Shown piece after piece: positions 7,230 to 15,941 of a DNA stretch of 20,474 bases (positions are counted from its first letter, which is position 1; each line of letters begins with the position of its first letter). The stretch is from Lachnospiraceae bacterium UBA4292 (lineage in GTDB: Bacteria > Bacillota > Clostridia > Lachnospirales > Lachnospiraceae), in assembly GCA_002395865.1 (NCBI GenBank), contig DGVE01000001.1, positions 1 to 20,474 on the forward strand, given 5' to 3'. The notes beneath the pieces are model-generated. The model was not told the DNA's origin. It was given only the letters and a program-made list of their open reading frames with translations, and ran no database searches. A program made the position numbers and the translations under genes.

Positions 7230-10200
7230 CTAATTGTATTTTCCGCCTTCAGCCACTTTCAATACCATTCTTTCGTTTATGACATACGGCTTGCTGACGT
7301 GGTCTTCTCTCAGACTCCTGTAAATCTCGTCCGCAAATATACCCAGCACTTCTCTCTTGATCTCATCGTTCTGCAGCAGCAGCGTAAAGAAGTCCTGATT
7401 CTGGCTCAGCCCCTCAATAAGCGCATCATCGATATTGTCGAAATATGCAAACTCGAAATCCTTCTCTGTATTGTTTCTGGCGCTGGCTTTCAGATCTTCG
7501 GACTTCATAAGCAGGTCCTTGATCTGAAGCATGGCTTTAACTGCCACGTCGTTATCATAGGACTTACCTGTACGGCTGTTGATCTCGGCTATAATGGCAG
7601 AGAGCCTTTCCTGCTTAGCCGGAGTAAGTACGATCTGTTCAGCCACCGGAAGCTTGACTATGGGGTTAGGATTGATCCTGGCCTTCTTGTGTTCATCCGT
7701 CTTCTTCTGCGCAAAACCGCTTGCCTCGATAAGACCGTTGATATTAAAGCCACTGCCGTGGGTATTGATCTTGAGATAGTTATTCAGTGCGCAGAGGAAA
7801 AGATACTTCTTATGCAGCTCCACATCCTCAAAACATGTAGCCTGTATAAGGAACTCGTAGAGACGTATAAAATGTCTAATGGTGACTGCGATCTCGTCAC
7901 GTTCTTCCTGCTGTCTTCCGTTCTCGATGGTATGCTTTGTCTTCTGAAGCAGATACTCCATCTGCTTCTTATCCTTAGCGGAAATGGTATCCTGATGAAG
8001 AAGCACATTGTAAGTGTCTATATCCATCGGATCAAGCACATAGAAGCCGTCCAGCTTCGCCTCTATGTCGTAAACAGCCGAAGGCGTCACGGAGTTGGAC
8101 AGAATCGTCGCCGTGTAATACTTTGAAAAATCGCGGATGATCTTGTCATAGTCATTCACGAAGTCTAAGATAAATGTCTGCTTATCATAAGGCGGGCAGA
8201 TACGGTTAAGTCGCGAAAGCGTTTGAACCGTGGAAACACCGCTCAGCTTTTTAAGGATATACATAGCGCAGAGCTTCTTCTGGTCAAAGCCGGTCTGGTA
8301 CTTATCTGCCACCAGTAGGACCTGATAATCGTCCTTATCGAATTCAGATGTAAGCTTGTTTTCAGCAAATCCGTTCATGCCCGGCTCGGTATACTCCTTG
8401 CCGTCTACGTTAACTGTTCCGGAGAACGCCACAAGTGCATGGATGTCAGTATATCCTTTTCTTTTCACATAATCCTCAAACGCCTGACGATACTTAACGG
8501 CAGCTTCACGTGAAGCAGTGATAACCATGGCCTTCGCCTGTCCGCCCAGCTCCTTCATGACCGTGGTGCGGAAATGCTCTATAATGATCTCTATACGCTG
8601 AGAGATATTCGTCTCATGCAGATCAACAAAACGTGCTATCTGGCGCTTCGCCTCGCTGGTCTTCAGCTTGGGATCCTCCTCCACTTCTTTATTCAGCTTA
8701 TAGTATGTCGCATATGTGATATAGTTTTGAAGCACGTCAAGAATAAAGCCTTCCTCGATGGCCTGCTTCATGGAATAGATATGGAATGCCTCGCGCTGAC
8801 CTCTGGTATTCAGCTTTCCAAAAAGCTGTAGCGTGGTGGGCTTTGGTGTAGCGGTAAAAGCGAACATGGATACATTCTTCTGCTTCCCGTTGCGGTTGAT
8901 CTCGTCCATGATGATGCTTTCCACAAAGTCTTCTCCGTCTGCTTCTTCTTCGTGGAGCTCGCCTTCACTTAAGACAAGATTTACGGCGGCCATGTTTTTA
9001 CCGGCAGTCGAGGAATGTGCCTCATCGATAATGACGGCAAACTTCTTCATCGACAGCTGCGATACAGAACCGACGATATAGGGGAACTTCTGGATAGTGG
9101 TCACGATGATCTTGGTATTTCCCGCAAGTGCGTTACCAAGGTCAGCAGAGGTGCACTTTTCATCCATAACACGGATAAAACCGGACTTATGGTCAAGTGC
9201 CAAAACCGCCTGCTGAAGCTGTCTGTCCACGACCACGCGGTCTGTGCAGATGATGATATTGTCGAAGATGATCTTGTTGTCATCGTCATGCAGGGAAGCC
9301 AGACGATAGGAAAGCCACGCGATTTCGTTGGTCTTACCGGAGCCTGCTGAGTGCTGAAGAAGGTAGTTTTGAGTCGTTTTATTCACTCTGACATCATCCA
9401 GAAGCTTTCTGAGGACATCCAGCTGATGATATCTGGGGAAGATAACGTTTTCTGTTATCTTTGTCTTTCCGGTCTTTTCATCCTTCTTTTCCTTCGTCTC
9501 GATGAACATGAACTTCGTTATGATCTCGATAACGGAATCCTTTTTCAGGATATTGTCCCACATATAGTGGACGCTGAAATCCTCCTTGCACACAGGGTTA
9601 CCTGCACCGGCGTTTATACCCTCGCCGTTACCCATATTGAAGGGGAGGAAGAATGTGGCCATACCGTCCAGCTTAGTGGACATGTAGACCTGCTCCAAGT
9701 CCATGGCGAAATTGACCAATGCTCCTGCCTTAAAGCGAAACAGCCTGTTCTTCGGGTCTCTCTCCGTGCGGTACTGATAGATGGCATTCTGATAGCTCTG
9801 ACCGGAGGTGTTGGCCTTCAGTTCAAATGTCATAATAGCCAAGCCATTTAAGAACACGACCAGATCGATGCGCTCCTTATCCGATGCCCAGACCTCTTCC
9901 GAGACAGAGAAGATATTTTTAGCATAGAGCTCGTTCAGCTCCCTATTAAAGGTCGTAGCGGGCATGGAATACATCAAATCAAGGTGCATGTTGGATATCT
10001 CTATACCGTGCTTTAACACGTTCAGCCTGCTGCCGCGCTCCTTCGTCTCTTCTGCATTGATAGCTGCGACTATCGTATTCTCTGTTTCAGCTTTGTATAT
10101 CTTATTCAGAGCCACCATGGTATCCGGCTGGGTGGAATTCAGGAAGCGGAACAGCTCCTGCCTGTCCACGGCAAACAGACGGTCATAATTCGTGGCAGGC

Positions 10201-10277
10201 CACACCTCATAACCGTTGCTCTTAAGCTTATCTATGATGTAACTCTGATATTCCTTCTCAGTCAAAAAGTTATTCAT
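7230..10277 (-). CDS. hsdR: Type I restriction endonuclease, motor/nuclease subunit R, 1015 aa
   Basis: HsdR cleaves unmodified DNA after ATP-driven translocation, in complex with HsdM and HsdS. The N-terminal PD-(D/E)XK nuclease shows Asp138 (ERIDLVVF) and Glu152-Leu-Lys154 (MTFELKA), followed by the QxxxY element QNAIY. The superfamily 2 motor shows Walker A SAGSGKT (310-316), DEAH (418-421), motif III FTATPKP (474-480) and a late motif with QTLSRLNR. Length is typical. The start is the ATG at 10277, because GGGAGG sits 7 bases upstream. It overlaps the stop of the HNH-like gene by 8 bases, so translation is probably coupled. All catalytic residues are present, so the enzyme looks intact. 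Last gene of the hsd operon. Confidence 0.95.
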   Translation of the reverse strand: MNNFLTEKEYQSYIIDKLKSNGYEVWPATNYDRLFAVDRQELFRFLNSTQPDTMVALNKIYKAETENTIVAAINAEETKERGSRLNVLKHGIEISNMHLDLMYSMPATTFNRELNELYAKNIFSVSEEVWASDKERIDLVVFLNGLAIMTFELKANTSGQSYQNAIYQYRTERDPKNRLFRFKAGALVNFAMDLEQVYMSTKLDGMATFFLPFNMGNGEGINAGAGNPVCKEDFSVHYMWDNILKKDSVIEIITKFMFIETKEKKDEKTGKTKITENVIFPRYHQLDVLRKLLDDVRVNKTTQNYLLQHSAGSGKTNEIAWLSYRLASLHDDDNKIIFDNIIICTDRVVVDRQLQQAVLALDHKSGFIRVMDEKCTSADLGNALAGNTKIIVTTIQKFPYIVGSVSQLSMKKFAVIIDEAHSSTAGKNMAAVNLVLSEGELHEEEADGEDFVESIIMDEINRNGKQKNVSMFAFTATPKPTTLQLFGKLNTRGQREAFHIYSMKQAIEEGFILDVLQNYITYATYYKLNKEVEEDPKLKTSEAKRQIARFVDLHETNISQRIEIIIEHFRTTVMKELGGQAKAMVITASREAAVKYRQAFEDYVKRKGYTDIHALVAFSGTVNVDGKEYTEPGMNGFAENKLTSEFDKDDYQVLLVADKYQTGFDQKKLCAMYILKKLSGVSTVQTLSRLNRICPPYDKQTFILDFVNDYDKIIRDFSKYYTATILSNSVTPSAVYDIEAKLDGFYVLDPMDIDTYNVLLHQDTISAKDKKQMEYLLQKTKHTIENGRQQEERDEIAVTIRHFIRLYEFLIQATCFEDVELHKKYLFLCALNNYLKINTHGSGFNINGLIEASGFAQKKTDEHKKARINPNPIVKLPVAEQIVLTPAKQERLSAIIAEINSRTGKSYDNDVAVKAMLQIKDLLMKSEDLKASARNNTEKDFEFAYFDNIDDALIEGLSQNQDFFTLLLQNDEIKREVLGIFADEIYRSLREDHVSKPYVINERMVLKVAEGGKYN

Positions 10278-10899
10278 CGCACAACCTCCCATTATAGATA
10301 TTCAGTATCTCCGTAAATATCCGCTCGTTTTTCTTTCTGCTCCATCCCGCACCAAACTGCTCGTGATAGCTTGAAAACAGTGACAGTATTCCAAACTCAG
10401 GATCGTTTCTTTTGAAGTCAATAAAGTCTTTCAGTATAGCCAGATACACGTCCTCATCATCCGCGACCAGATCATAACAGTACTTCTGCCATGCCTGCTT
10501 CGCCTGATACCCTGAATACAGATCGTTCAGTTCAGGGACAAGAAAGTTTATAACACCGCCTATTCCAACCTCCATCCCCTCGATCTTATCCGGTGACGGG
10601 TACCTGCATATCTTGACATGAAGGAGCAGATGCTCCAGAAGATCGCAGTAGACTATGTTCTCTTTCTTCTGCCATTCAAAGGGAAACAGTGCCGCTATCT
10701 CCGGCTGAGATAGTAGAGGCGCCTTATCCTCTGCCTTATGGTGGGCAATCAGCCCCTCCGGTGTTCTGGTCACGGAAGACAGTTTCTTAAAAGAGGGAGA
10801 CATATAGTCGGACAGGCCTATTCCGTACTTTGACTGGAGATAGTTGCAGTACTCTCTATAATTCAGATGTCTCACTCGATTGAATTCTTCTCTCGTCAT
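10270..10899 (-). CDS. HNH-like protein of unknown function inside the hsd operon, 209 aa
   Basis: I do not recognise a named family, but residues 49-96 have the spacing of an HNH (beta-beta-alpha metal) nuclease: GLIAHHKAEDK with His53-His54, Asn81 in KKENIVYC, and LEHLLLH with His90 and His94. The region around this core also holds LLSQPEIAALFPFEWQ. The C-terminal half is helical (DLYSGYQAKQAWQKYCYDLVADDEDVY and beyond) without a recognisable motif. It overlaps the AbiJ-like gene by 44 bases and hsdR by 8 bases, so it is clearly part of the operon. GGAG lies 10 bases before the ATG, with AGGTGG directly adjacent. A nuclease effector or accessory of the restriction system is an inference; a degenerate structural HNH is possible. 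Confidence 0.72.
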   Translation of the reverse strand: MTREEFNRVRHLNYREYCNYLQSKYGIGLSDYMSPSFKKLSSVTRTPEGLIAHHKAEDKAPLLSQPEIAALFPFEWQKKENIVYCDLLEHLLLHVKICRYPSPDKIEGMEVGIGGVINFLVPELNDLYSGYQAKQAWQKYCYDLVADDEDVYLAILKDFIDFKRNDPEFGILSLFSSYHEQFGAGWSRKKNERIFTEILNIYNGRLCDE

Positions 10900-11740
10900 C
10901 CACCTGTTTCTCCTTTGCTTTAGACCACTTCACAAGTAAAAAATTAATTATTGCAGAACAGGTTATTATCATAAAGCGCGCATCTTCTACGTCAGATTCA
11001 ACATATGTTGTTCCACCATGTCTCTTGCCATCCTCATCACATGTATACCAATACAGATCCTTTAAAGCTTCTTTCATTTTATCGTGAAGCGTAATGCCGC
11101 ATTCTTCCAATTTATTGACAGCTGCGGTCAATGAATTTACACCTGTAAAACCACTCTCCGCTGCAATCGTTCTACAGAGCGCCTCCACTGCTGTTATAAT
11201 TTCCTTTATTGCATTGTTGTAATCCGGTGAGGTTTTATCCGAGAAAAGTTTTATAGATTTTCTCACAGACTCTTGTACATGTTCAGGGCTAAGTTCTATT
11301 GCTTCCTCTATTTCTGATATTTCAAATTGGTTTGTTATCGGAGTAACCATATCATCTATAATATGATACCCGGTATGTTCATCATCCAAAACGCGATTGA
11401 AACCATCACGAAGCTCATCATGTTTCTTTGCTTCCCCTTCATGGTTCAATACATATTCAACAAAATCATATACTTTATACCACTCACATTCGTCAACAAT
11501 AAACTGCCGAAGTTTGTTAATATTTTTCTGATGGTCGAGAGGATTGAGGTTGTATTCATAAGCTATGCCATAATAAGCCATAATACTCTCTACGCTGTCA
11601 TATCGTACTGTTGGAACCGTGTCTAAACCAATAATATAATGATTTGCATATACCTGCCAGATACGACTACGTGTTGTTTTTTCACAATCATTATGGTTCA
11701 TCACATTTTGATATCCGTTACGAATTGAGAAACGCCTCAT
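10856..11740 (-). CDS. AbiJ-like abortive infection protein with probable HEPN C-terminus, 294 aa
   Basis: The N-terminus MRRFSIRNGY followed by RSRIWQVY matches the start of the AbiJ_NTD4 domain, which typically opens with FSeRnGy and a later LWn motif. The C-terminal part (about 165-275) is helical. It contains NAIKEIITAVEALCRTIA, a central LxxAVxxLEExGI helix and KRHGG (239-243) before a final helix, a layout typical of the HEPN-type C-termini in these proteins. HEPN domains are often RNases that act in abortive infection. The ATG at 11740 has a perfect AGGAGGT 5 bases upstream; a longer frame from 11797 lacks one. It overlaps hsdS by 23 bases. AbiJ-like genes occur in defence islands; here one is embedded in the restriction operon itself. 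The active-site assignment is tentative. Confidence 0.75.
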   Translation of the reverse strand: MRRFSIRNGYQNVMNHNDCEKTTRSRIWQVYANHYIIGLDTVPTVRYDSVESIMAYYGIAYEYNLNPLDHQKNINKLRQFIVDECEWYKVYDFVEYVLNHEGEAKKHDELRDGFNRVLDDEHTGYHIIDDMVTPITNQFEISEIEEAIELSPEHVQESVRKSIKLFSDKTSPDYNNAIKEIITAVEALCRTIAAESGFTGVNSLTAAVNKLEECGITLHDKMKEALKDLYWYTCDEDGKRHGGTTYVESDVEDARFMIITCSAIINFLLVKWSKAKEKQVDDERRIQSSETSEL

Positions 11741-13013
11741 CTGTAACCTCCTTTTTCCCCGTAACATATTCGTATATGATAGATTCCTTATAATCATCGA
11801 GTATGTTTATTTGTGACTGTCTTGCATTGATAGCATCATCGATATCGGAACATATTGCATCAAGCCGTTTTACGATCATCCGTTGTTCCTCAACAGAAGG
11901 ATGTTGAAACCGCAGATTCCCAAAAACCGTTGCAGAGATTTCTTTGAAAGTTGTGCCGCTTCCGAAAAGATTAAAGATATCACCATACACACTCATGACA
12001 TAATAATAAAATTTAGTATTATCATACCTTTTTGGAATGCACGATAAACATCCCTGATTTGTGCATAATTGGTTCTTGGTGATAACTACAGAACCAATTG
12101 GTGCACGTTTAGAAAAAACAATACTATTAGCAGGCACCAAACTCGTTGAGCATGAATTATAACCCAACTCACTAATATTTCTATGGCCTCTGCTAACATA
12201 ATAATCCTCTGTTTTGAAGTCGGCAGGAGTAATCCATGGAACTTCTCCATCCCATAATTCTGAGTTTGTACTATCTGGAGTAGAACCCGAAACAATGTTA
12301 AAGAGATATTTCAATGGAAGTATATCCCATTTTTTCGGTATCTTCCTTACCCACTCAATCCCACTCTCCTTCATCTCCACATTCGGATCCAGCCCCTTTG
12401 TGACTGCCTCGGTGATGACGGACTTCTTGTATTCTTCCAGCGTTGCGATCTCTTTTTCGATGTCGGCACGGAGGGCGTCAATTTCGGAGCATTTGTGGTC
12501 GAGGAAAGTGGCAATTCTCTTCTGTATTGAGAGTGGCGGAACAGGAATACTTACATTCAATAAATCAGTTGCTCCAAGATTGCTACGAACACCATTGTCT
12601 CCAAGCGCATTAAATATTTCTCTGTGCCACATCATCAGGTAAAAATATTGGAGATATTCGGTTGATACATTGTTGTCACCACGAAGCACAATATAAGCTG
12701 GCGACACCAATCCTATATCATACGACAATCCTACTCTGCTGGTTGACACATTCTGAAGATCAATCAGTTTGAATACCAGTTCTCCCTTTCTTAAAAGCTG
12801 ATATGTGTAAAAATCCTTGGGTTGCAAACCTTCTGCATCGTCTTTAGAACGAGGTAATACTCCCTGTAACGTAAGAGACAGGCGGTCATATTTGTCAGCA
12901 TGAACGCCAGGGATATACTTCTTGTTGGCCAGATGATACTTTCCACGTATGAAGTCCCATTCTTCCGGTATCTGCCCAACCCACTCTATTCCACTATCTT
13001 TCATTTTACGCAT
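11718..13013 (-). CDS. hsdS: Type I restriction-modification specificity subunit S, 431 aa
   Basis: HsdS sets the DNA target of the HsdM/HsdR complex through two target recognition domains. Both halves start with the same signature, KDSGIEWVGQIPEEWD (about residues 5-20) and KESGIEWVRKIPKKWD (from about 215). Each half ends in a long helix: IDALRADIEKEIATLEEYKKSVITEAVTKGLDP and IDDAINARQSQINILDDYKESIIYEYVTGKKEV. The second half contains a clean recognition-domain start (SGSTPDSTNSELWDGEVPWITPADF). The start ATG overlaps the stop of the membrane-protein gene by 8 bases and follows GGTGATC, which is complementary to the 16S 3' end. Intact length. Only one hsdS is in view, and there is no recombinase nearby. 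Confidence 0.93.
   Translation of the reverse strand: MRKMKDSGIEWVGQIPEEWDFIRGKYHLANKKYIPGVHADKYDRLSLTLQGVLPRSKDDAEGLQPKDFYTYQLLRKGELVFKLIDLQNVSTSRVGLSYDIGLVSPAYIVLRGDNNVSTEYLQYFYLMMWHREIFNALGDNGVRSNLGATDLLNVSIPVPPLSIQKRIATFLDHKCSEIDALRADIEKEIATLEEYKKSVITEAVTKGLDPNVEMKESGIEWVRKIPKKWDILPLKYLFNIVSGSTPDSTNSELWDGEVPWITPADFKTEDYYVSRGHRNISELGYNSCSTSLVPANSIVFSKRAPIGSVVITKNQLCTNQGCLSCIPKRYDNTKFYYYVMSVYGDIFNLFGSGTTFKEISATVFGNLRFQHPSVEEQRMIVKRLDAICSDIDDAINARQSQINILDDYKESIIYEYVTGKKEVTDEAFLNS
12325..12374 (-). repeat. Second copy of the hsdS half-gene repeat
   Basis: This stretch encodes MKESGIEWVRKIPKKWD and is roughly 80% identical at DNA level to 12955-13004, which encodes MKDSGIEWVGQIPEEWD. Such repeats mark the two half-domains of HsdS and allow recognition domains to be swapped by homologous recombination. 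Confidence 0.7.
12955..13004 (-). repeat. First copy of the hsdS half-gene repeat
   Basis: Partner of the repeat at 12325-12374 in the same orientation, at the start of the first HsdS half. Confidence 0.7.
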
Positions 13014-13680
13014 TACTGATCACCGCCATTAAGCATATTGTATAAACGGTATAAGCCGTAAGATTGCCGTTAAGCATTCCAATAATATCAAACGCTATCT
13101 TGCCCTTACCGGTAATAGGCTTCTTGCGTAAGGTCACGATTAATTCAATAATTTGCATGACAGCATAAATGCCAATGCAAATTGTGAATATCACGGTCAT
13201 CACCTTTAAATTCATATAGTCCTTAAGATTGATGCTGTTCCAAAGCAGAATACCCAGAAAAGCCAATGAAACTCCAAAAAGAGACCACACATTGTCATAA
13301 TTCTGCTCCGCTTCATCCTTTAGACGACCATTGTCTGTCTTTGTAATATTCATACATCTGAGTTCTAAAAGGACATACTTGATTATTCTTATGATGCTCA
13401 CGCTAGTAATCGAAAGTAAAAAAGCATAGAAAGGAATAATCTCGTCTGTAAACTTTATAGCAGATAATGAAAGAATCAACCCTCCCCACAATGCAGCCGC
13501 AACATACAGAATCTTATAAACCAGCTTAAGTCGCTGTTCTCTCAGTTCAAATTCGTCCTTCACAGAGAGTTTATCGCTTTCTATATCTTGTTTTTCCTCA
13601 GGCTCAACAACAGCTTGTAATGGTGCTTGCTTTTCCTTTGTTATCGCCGAGGCCTTTGTGTCCTTATTATTCCGCGACAT
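13006..13680 (-). CDS. Membrane protein of unknown function between hsdM and hsdS, 224 aa
   Basis: No family recognised. About 50 charged residues at the N-terminus (rich in Lys, Glu and Gln) are followed by about five hydrophobic segments: LVYKILYVAAALWGGLILSL, PFYAFLLSITSVSIIRII, VWSLFGVSLAFLGILLW, VMTVIFTICIGIYAVMQII and a last one including YTVYTICLMAVIS. It is therefore an integral membrane protein with a cytoplasmic tail (inference). The ATG at 13680 is chosen because GGAGG lies 6 bases upstream; a GTG two codons earlier overlaps that site. Its stop overlaps hsdS by 8 bases, and hsdM ends 33 bases upstream, so it is co-transcribed and probably coupled. A membrane protein is not a normal subunit of a type I enzyme. 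A pore-forming or membrane-damaging effector is possible but unproven. Confidence 0.8.
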   Translation of the reverse strand: MSRNNKDTKASAITKEKQAPLQAVVEPEEKQDIESDKLSVKDEFELREQRLKLVYKILYVAAALWGGLILSLSAIKFTDEIIPFYAFLLSITSVSIIRIIKYVLLELRCMNITKTDNGRLKDEAEQNYDNVWSLFGVSLAFLGILLWNSINLKDYMNLKVMTVIFTICIGIYAVMQIIELIVTLRKKPITGKGKIAFDIIGMLNGNLTAYTVYTICLMAVISNA

Positions 13681-13713
13681 ATACACCCTCCATTTTTATG
13701 TTTTTGATCATCG

Positions 13714-15819
13714 TCACCGACTTCCAAACAGCTTCTTTATCCTCTCCGACACACTTGCCTCAAGCTCCATAAACTGCCTTTCCAGTTCTTCACTGGGCGT
13801 CGGCTGCTGGTATTTGTAGAAGTACCTTGTGAAAGGTATCTCCGCACCTGTCCTTATGACAGGCTTGCTTCCGTCCGGCTTCTCTTCCCAGAACCATTTG
13901 GCATCGGGCACATGAGGAAGGACCTCACGGGCCATGTAGTCCTCTATTGTCTCGTCCCAGCGGACGATCTCCGTATCCTTAGTGTCCTTGTCGTAGATGA
14001 TCTCGCCCTTGTTCTTGCCCTTCTTCTCCACCTGTATCTCGGCTTCCTTATCCATAACGGACAGGCCGTCCATTATCTTTGAGATCAGTTTAGAATCTGC
14101 AACAGTCCCAGCCAACACCTTTTCAAGCACGGGCCGGAACGCCTCCGGAGACATCCACTTCTTATCCGATATATTTGCACGCAGTGCCTCTATAACAGCC
14201 TCGTAAACCGCTTGGCCTGCGCGGTAGGCATCAAGCTTCGCCTGCTCCTTGGCTGTGATGGATACGCCCTTCTCCTCCAGTTCAGCCACCTTGGCCTCAT
14301 CATACAGCGACGACAATGCCCCTGCCTGAAGCATGGCCTGAATGCTGTCCTCCGTGATGGAATAGCTTCTCTGAAGTGGCTGCATAACGGTATATTCCCT
14401 GTAGATGAATTCCGTATTGTCGAAGATCTTTACAATATCTGTCTCGACGAAATCATTGTACAGTTTGGTGATAGCTGCTCTGTCCTCGGGAGAGAATTCG
14501 TTCTTTTTATTACCCAGGGGCTTACGAAGCTTATGGCAGATTGCAGACGCATCGATCAGCTGTATCTTGCCCTTTCTTTCCTGTCTCTTGTTTTTGGATA
14601 AGAGCCAGATATAAGTCGAAATACCCGTATTGTAGAATAGGTCTGTAGGCATCTGAATGATGGCCTCGATCAGGTCACTCTCCAGCATCCAGCGGCGGAT
14701 TTGGGACTCGCCTGATGCGGTACCGCCGGTGAACAGCGGAGAGCCGTTCGAGATGATAGCAGCTCTTCCGCATCGATCATCCATCTTCGCTATGGCTGAC
14801 TGCATGAAGAGAAGCTGTGAGTCTCCTCCGGAAGGAAAACCTGCGCCCCAGCGCCCCGAACTGCCTTTGGCATATTCCTCTCTGACTGCTTCTTCCTGCC
14901 CCTGCTTCGCGTCATTTCCACTCCACGGCGTACCGAAAGGCGGATTTTCCAGCAGGAAGCGCATTTTAGTATCAGGGAACCAGTCCCTTTTAAGTGTATC
15001 CGCATGGCGGAAATTCTCTGCGTTCTGGCCCTTTATGAGCATCTCTGCAAGGCCTACCGCATAGGAAGGACCCATGAATTCCTGTCCGAACAGACGCACA
15101 TCCGCAGAAGGGTTATAGTGCTTCAGATACGAGAAGGCCGTAGAAAGCATTCCGCCGGTTCCGCAAGCCTGATCGCAGACCGTCAGTATCTTCTTGTCAT
15201 CGAATATATCATCACACCCTTCGGCGATAAGCAGGGAGACACAGAGCTTTATGATGTCACGGCCTGTATAGAACTGTCCGGCATCCACATTCTGATAGAA
15301 ACGGCCTATCAGGTTCTCAAAGATATATCCCATCTTGATACTGTCATAAGTGGACGGGTTCAGGTCCAGCTCCGAGAAAGCCTTGACCACGGAATACAGG
15401 CAGCCGTCCTTATCCATTTTTTCAATATGGCTCTTCATGGCCAGCTCGTTCAGGATATCCTGAATATTGTCTGAGAAGCCTGCGATATACGCATTGAAAT
15501 TCGCCGCAATGTGGTCGGCATCATTGCATAGCTCTTTCAGGGAGAACTCGGAAGTGTTATAGAACTGGAACCCTGACAGGCGGCACATGGCCTTATAGGG
15601 ATAAAGCGGATTTTTCTTAAACATATCTACCACCGCCTGCTTGGTCGGCTCCAGAGTGCACTCAAAACGGCGGATGATGACCATGGGTATGATGACATCA
15701 CCGTATTTATCGGGCATGTATGACCCGCGCAGTTTATTTGCTATGCTCCATATAAAGTTCGCCTCCGCGGTCACATCGACCGGGGTCTCTTCCCACAACA
15801 TGTTTAATGCCTCGGACAT
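13714..15819 (-). CDS. hsdM: Type I restriction-modification DNA methyltransferase subunit M, 701 aa
   Basis: HsdM transfers a methyl group from S-adenosylmethionine to adenine in the site chosen by HsdS. The N-terminal helical domain (LWEETPVDVTAEANFIWSIANKLRG onwards) is followed by the methyltransferase core. Motif I is DQACGTGG (216-223) and the catalytic motif IV is NPPF (292-295). QFYTGRDII just before motif I is the usual family signature. The C-terminus is extended to about 700 residues, longer than the classical 520 or so. The extension carries a helical KVAELEEKGVSITAKEQAKLDAYRAGQ segment and ends in LERQFMELEASVSERIKKLFG. The ATG at 15819 follows AAAGGAG with 5 bases spacing; a longer frame from 15858 lacks such a site. 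First gene of the operon, so methylase is made before nuclease. Confidence 0.94.
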   Translation of the reverse strand: MSEALNMLWEETPVDVTAEANFIWSIANKLRGSYMPDKYGDVIIPMVIIRRFECTLEPTKQAVVDMFKKNPLYPYKAMCRLSGFQFYNTSEFSLKELCNDADHIAANFNAYIAGFSDNIQDILNELAMKSHIEKMDKDGCLYSVVKAFSELDLNPSTYDSIKMGYIFENLIGRFYQNVDAGQFYTGRDIIKLCVSLLIAEGCDDIFDDKKILTVCDQACGTGGMLSTAFSYLKHYNPSADVRLFGQEFMGPSYAVGLAEMLIKGQNAENFRHADTLKRDWFPDTKMRFLLENPPFGTPWSGNDAKQGQEEAVREEYAKGSSGRWGAGFPSGGDSQLLFMQSAIAKMDDRCGRAAIISNGSPLFTGGTASGESQIRRWMLESDLIEAIIQMPTDLFYNTGISTYIWLLSKNKRQERKGKIQLIDASAICHKLRKPLGNKKNEFSPEDRAAITKLYNDFVETDIVKIFDNTEFIYREYTVMQPLQRSYSITEDSIQAMLQAGALSSLYDEAKVAELEEKGVSITAKEQAKLDAYRAGQAVYEAVIEALRANISDKKWMSPEAFRPVLEKVLAGTVADSKLISKIMDGLSVMDKEAEIQVEKKGKNKGEIIYDKDTKDTEIVRWDETIEDYMAREVLPHVPDAKWFWEEKPDGSKPVIRTGAEIPFTRYFYKYQQPTPSEELERQFMELEASVSERIKKLFGSR

Positions 15820-15884
15820 TTTAACTCCTTTGTTTGCTGACGTTTGTAAATTAAACATATTTATATATTTATTTCGAACACTCT

Positions 15885-15900
15885 TCGCATGGACGTGCGA
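15885..15900 (-). promoter_or_regulatory. Small inverted repeat in the hsd leader
   Basis: TCGCA and TGCGA are separated by 6 bases just downstream of the predicted hsd transcription start. It could form a leader hairpin or be a second regulator contact. Support is limited to the symmetry. Confidence 0.35.
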
Positions 15901-15912
15901 TCTATCTTTTGA

Positions 15913-15941
15913 ATTATATTCCTTATGAACGGTATTTGCAA
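15913..15941 (-). promoter_or_regulatory. Sigma-A-type promoter of the hsd operon
   Basis: TTGCAA (15936-15941) and a perfect TATAAT (15913-15918) are exactly 17 bases apart on the minus strand. The leader to the hsdM start would be about 85 bases. Confidence 0.78.

Noticed and set aside
12325..13004. Invertible hsdS shuffling locus
   Set aside because: The two half-repeats are in direct, not inverted, orientation within one gene, and there is no second hsdS or recombinase nearby.
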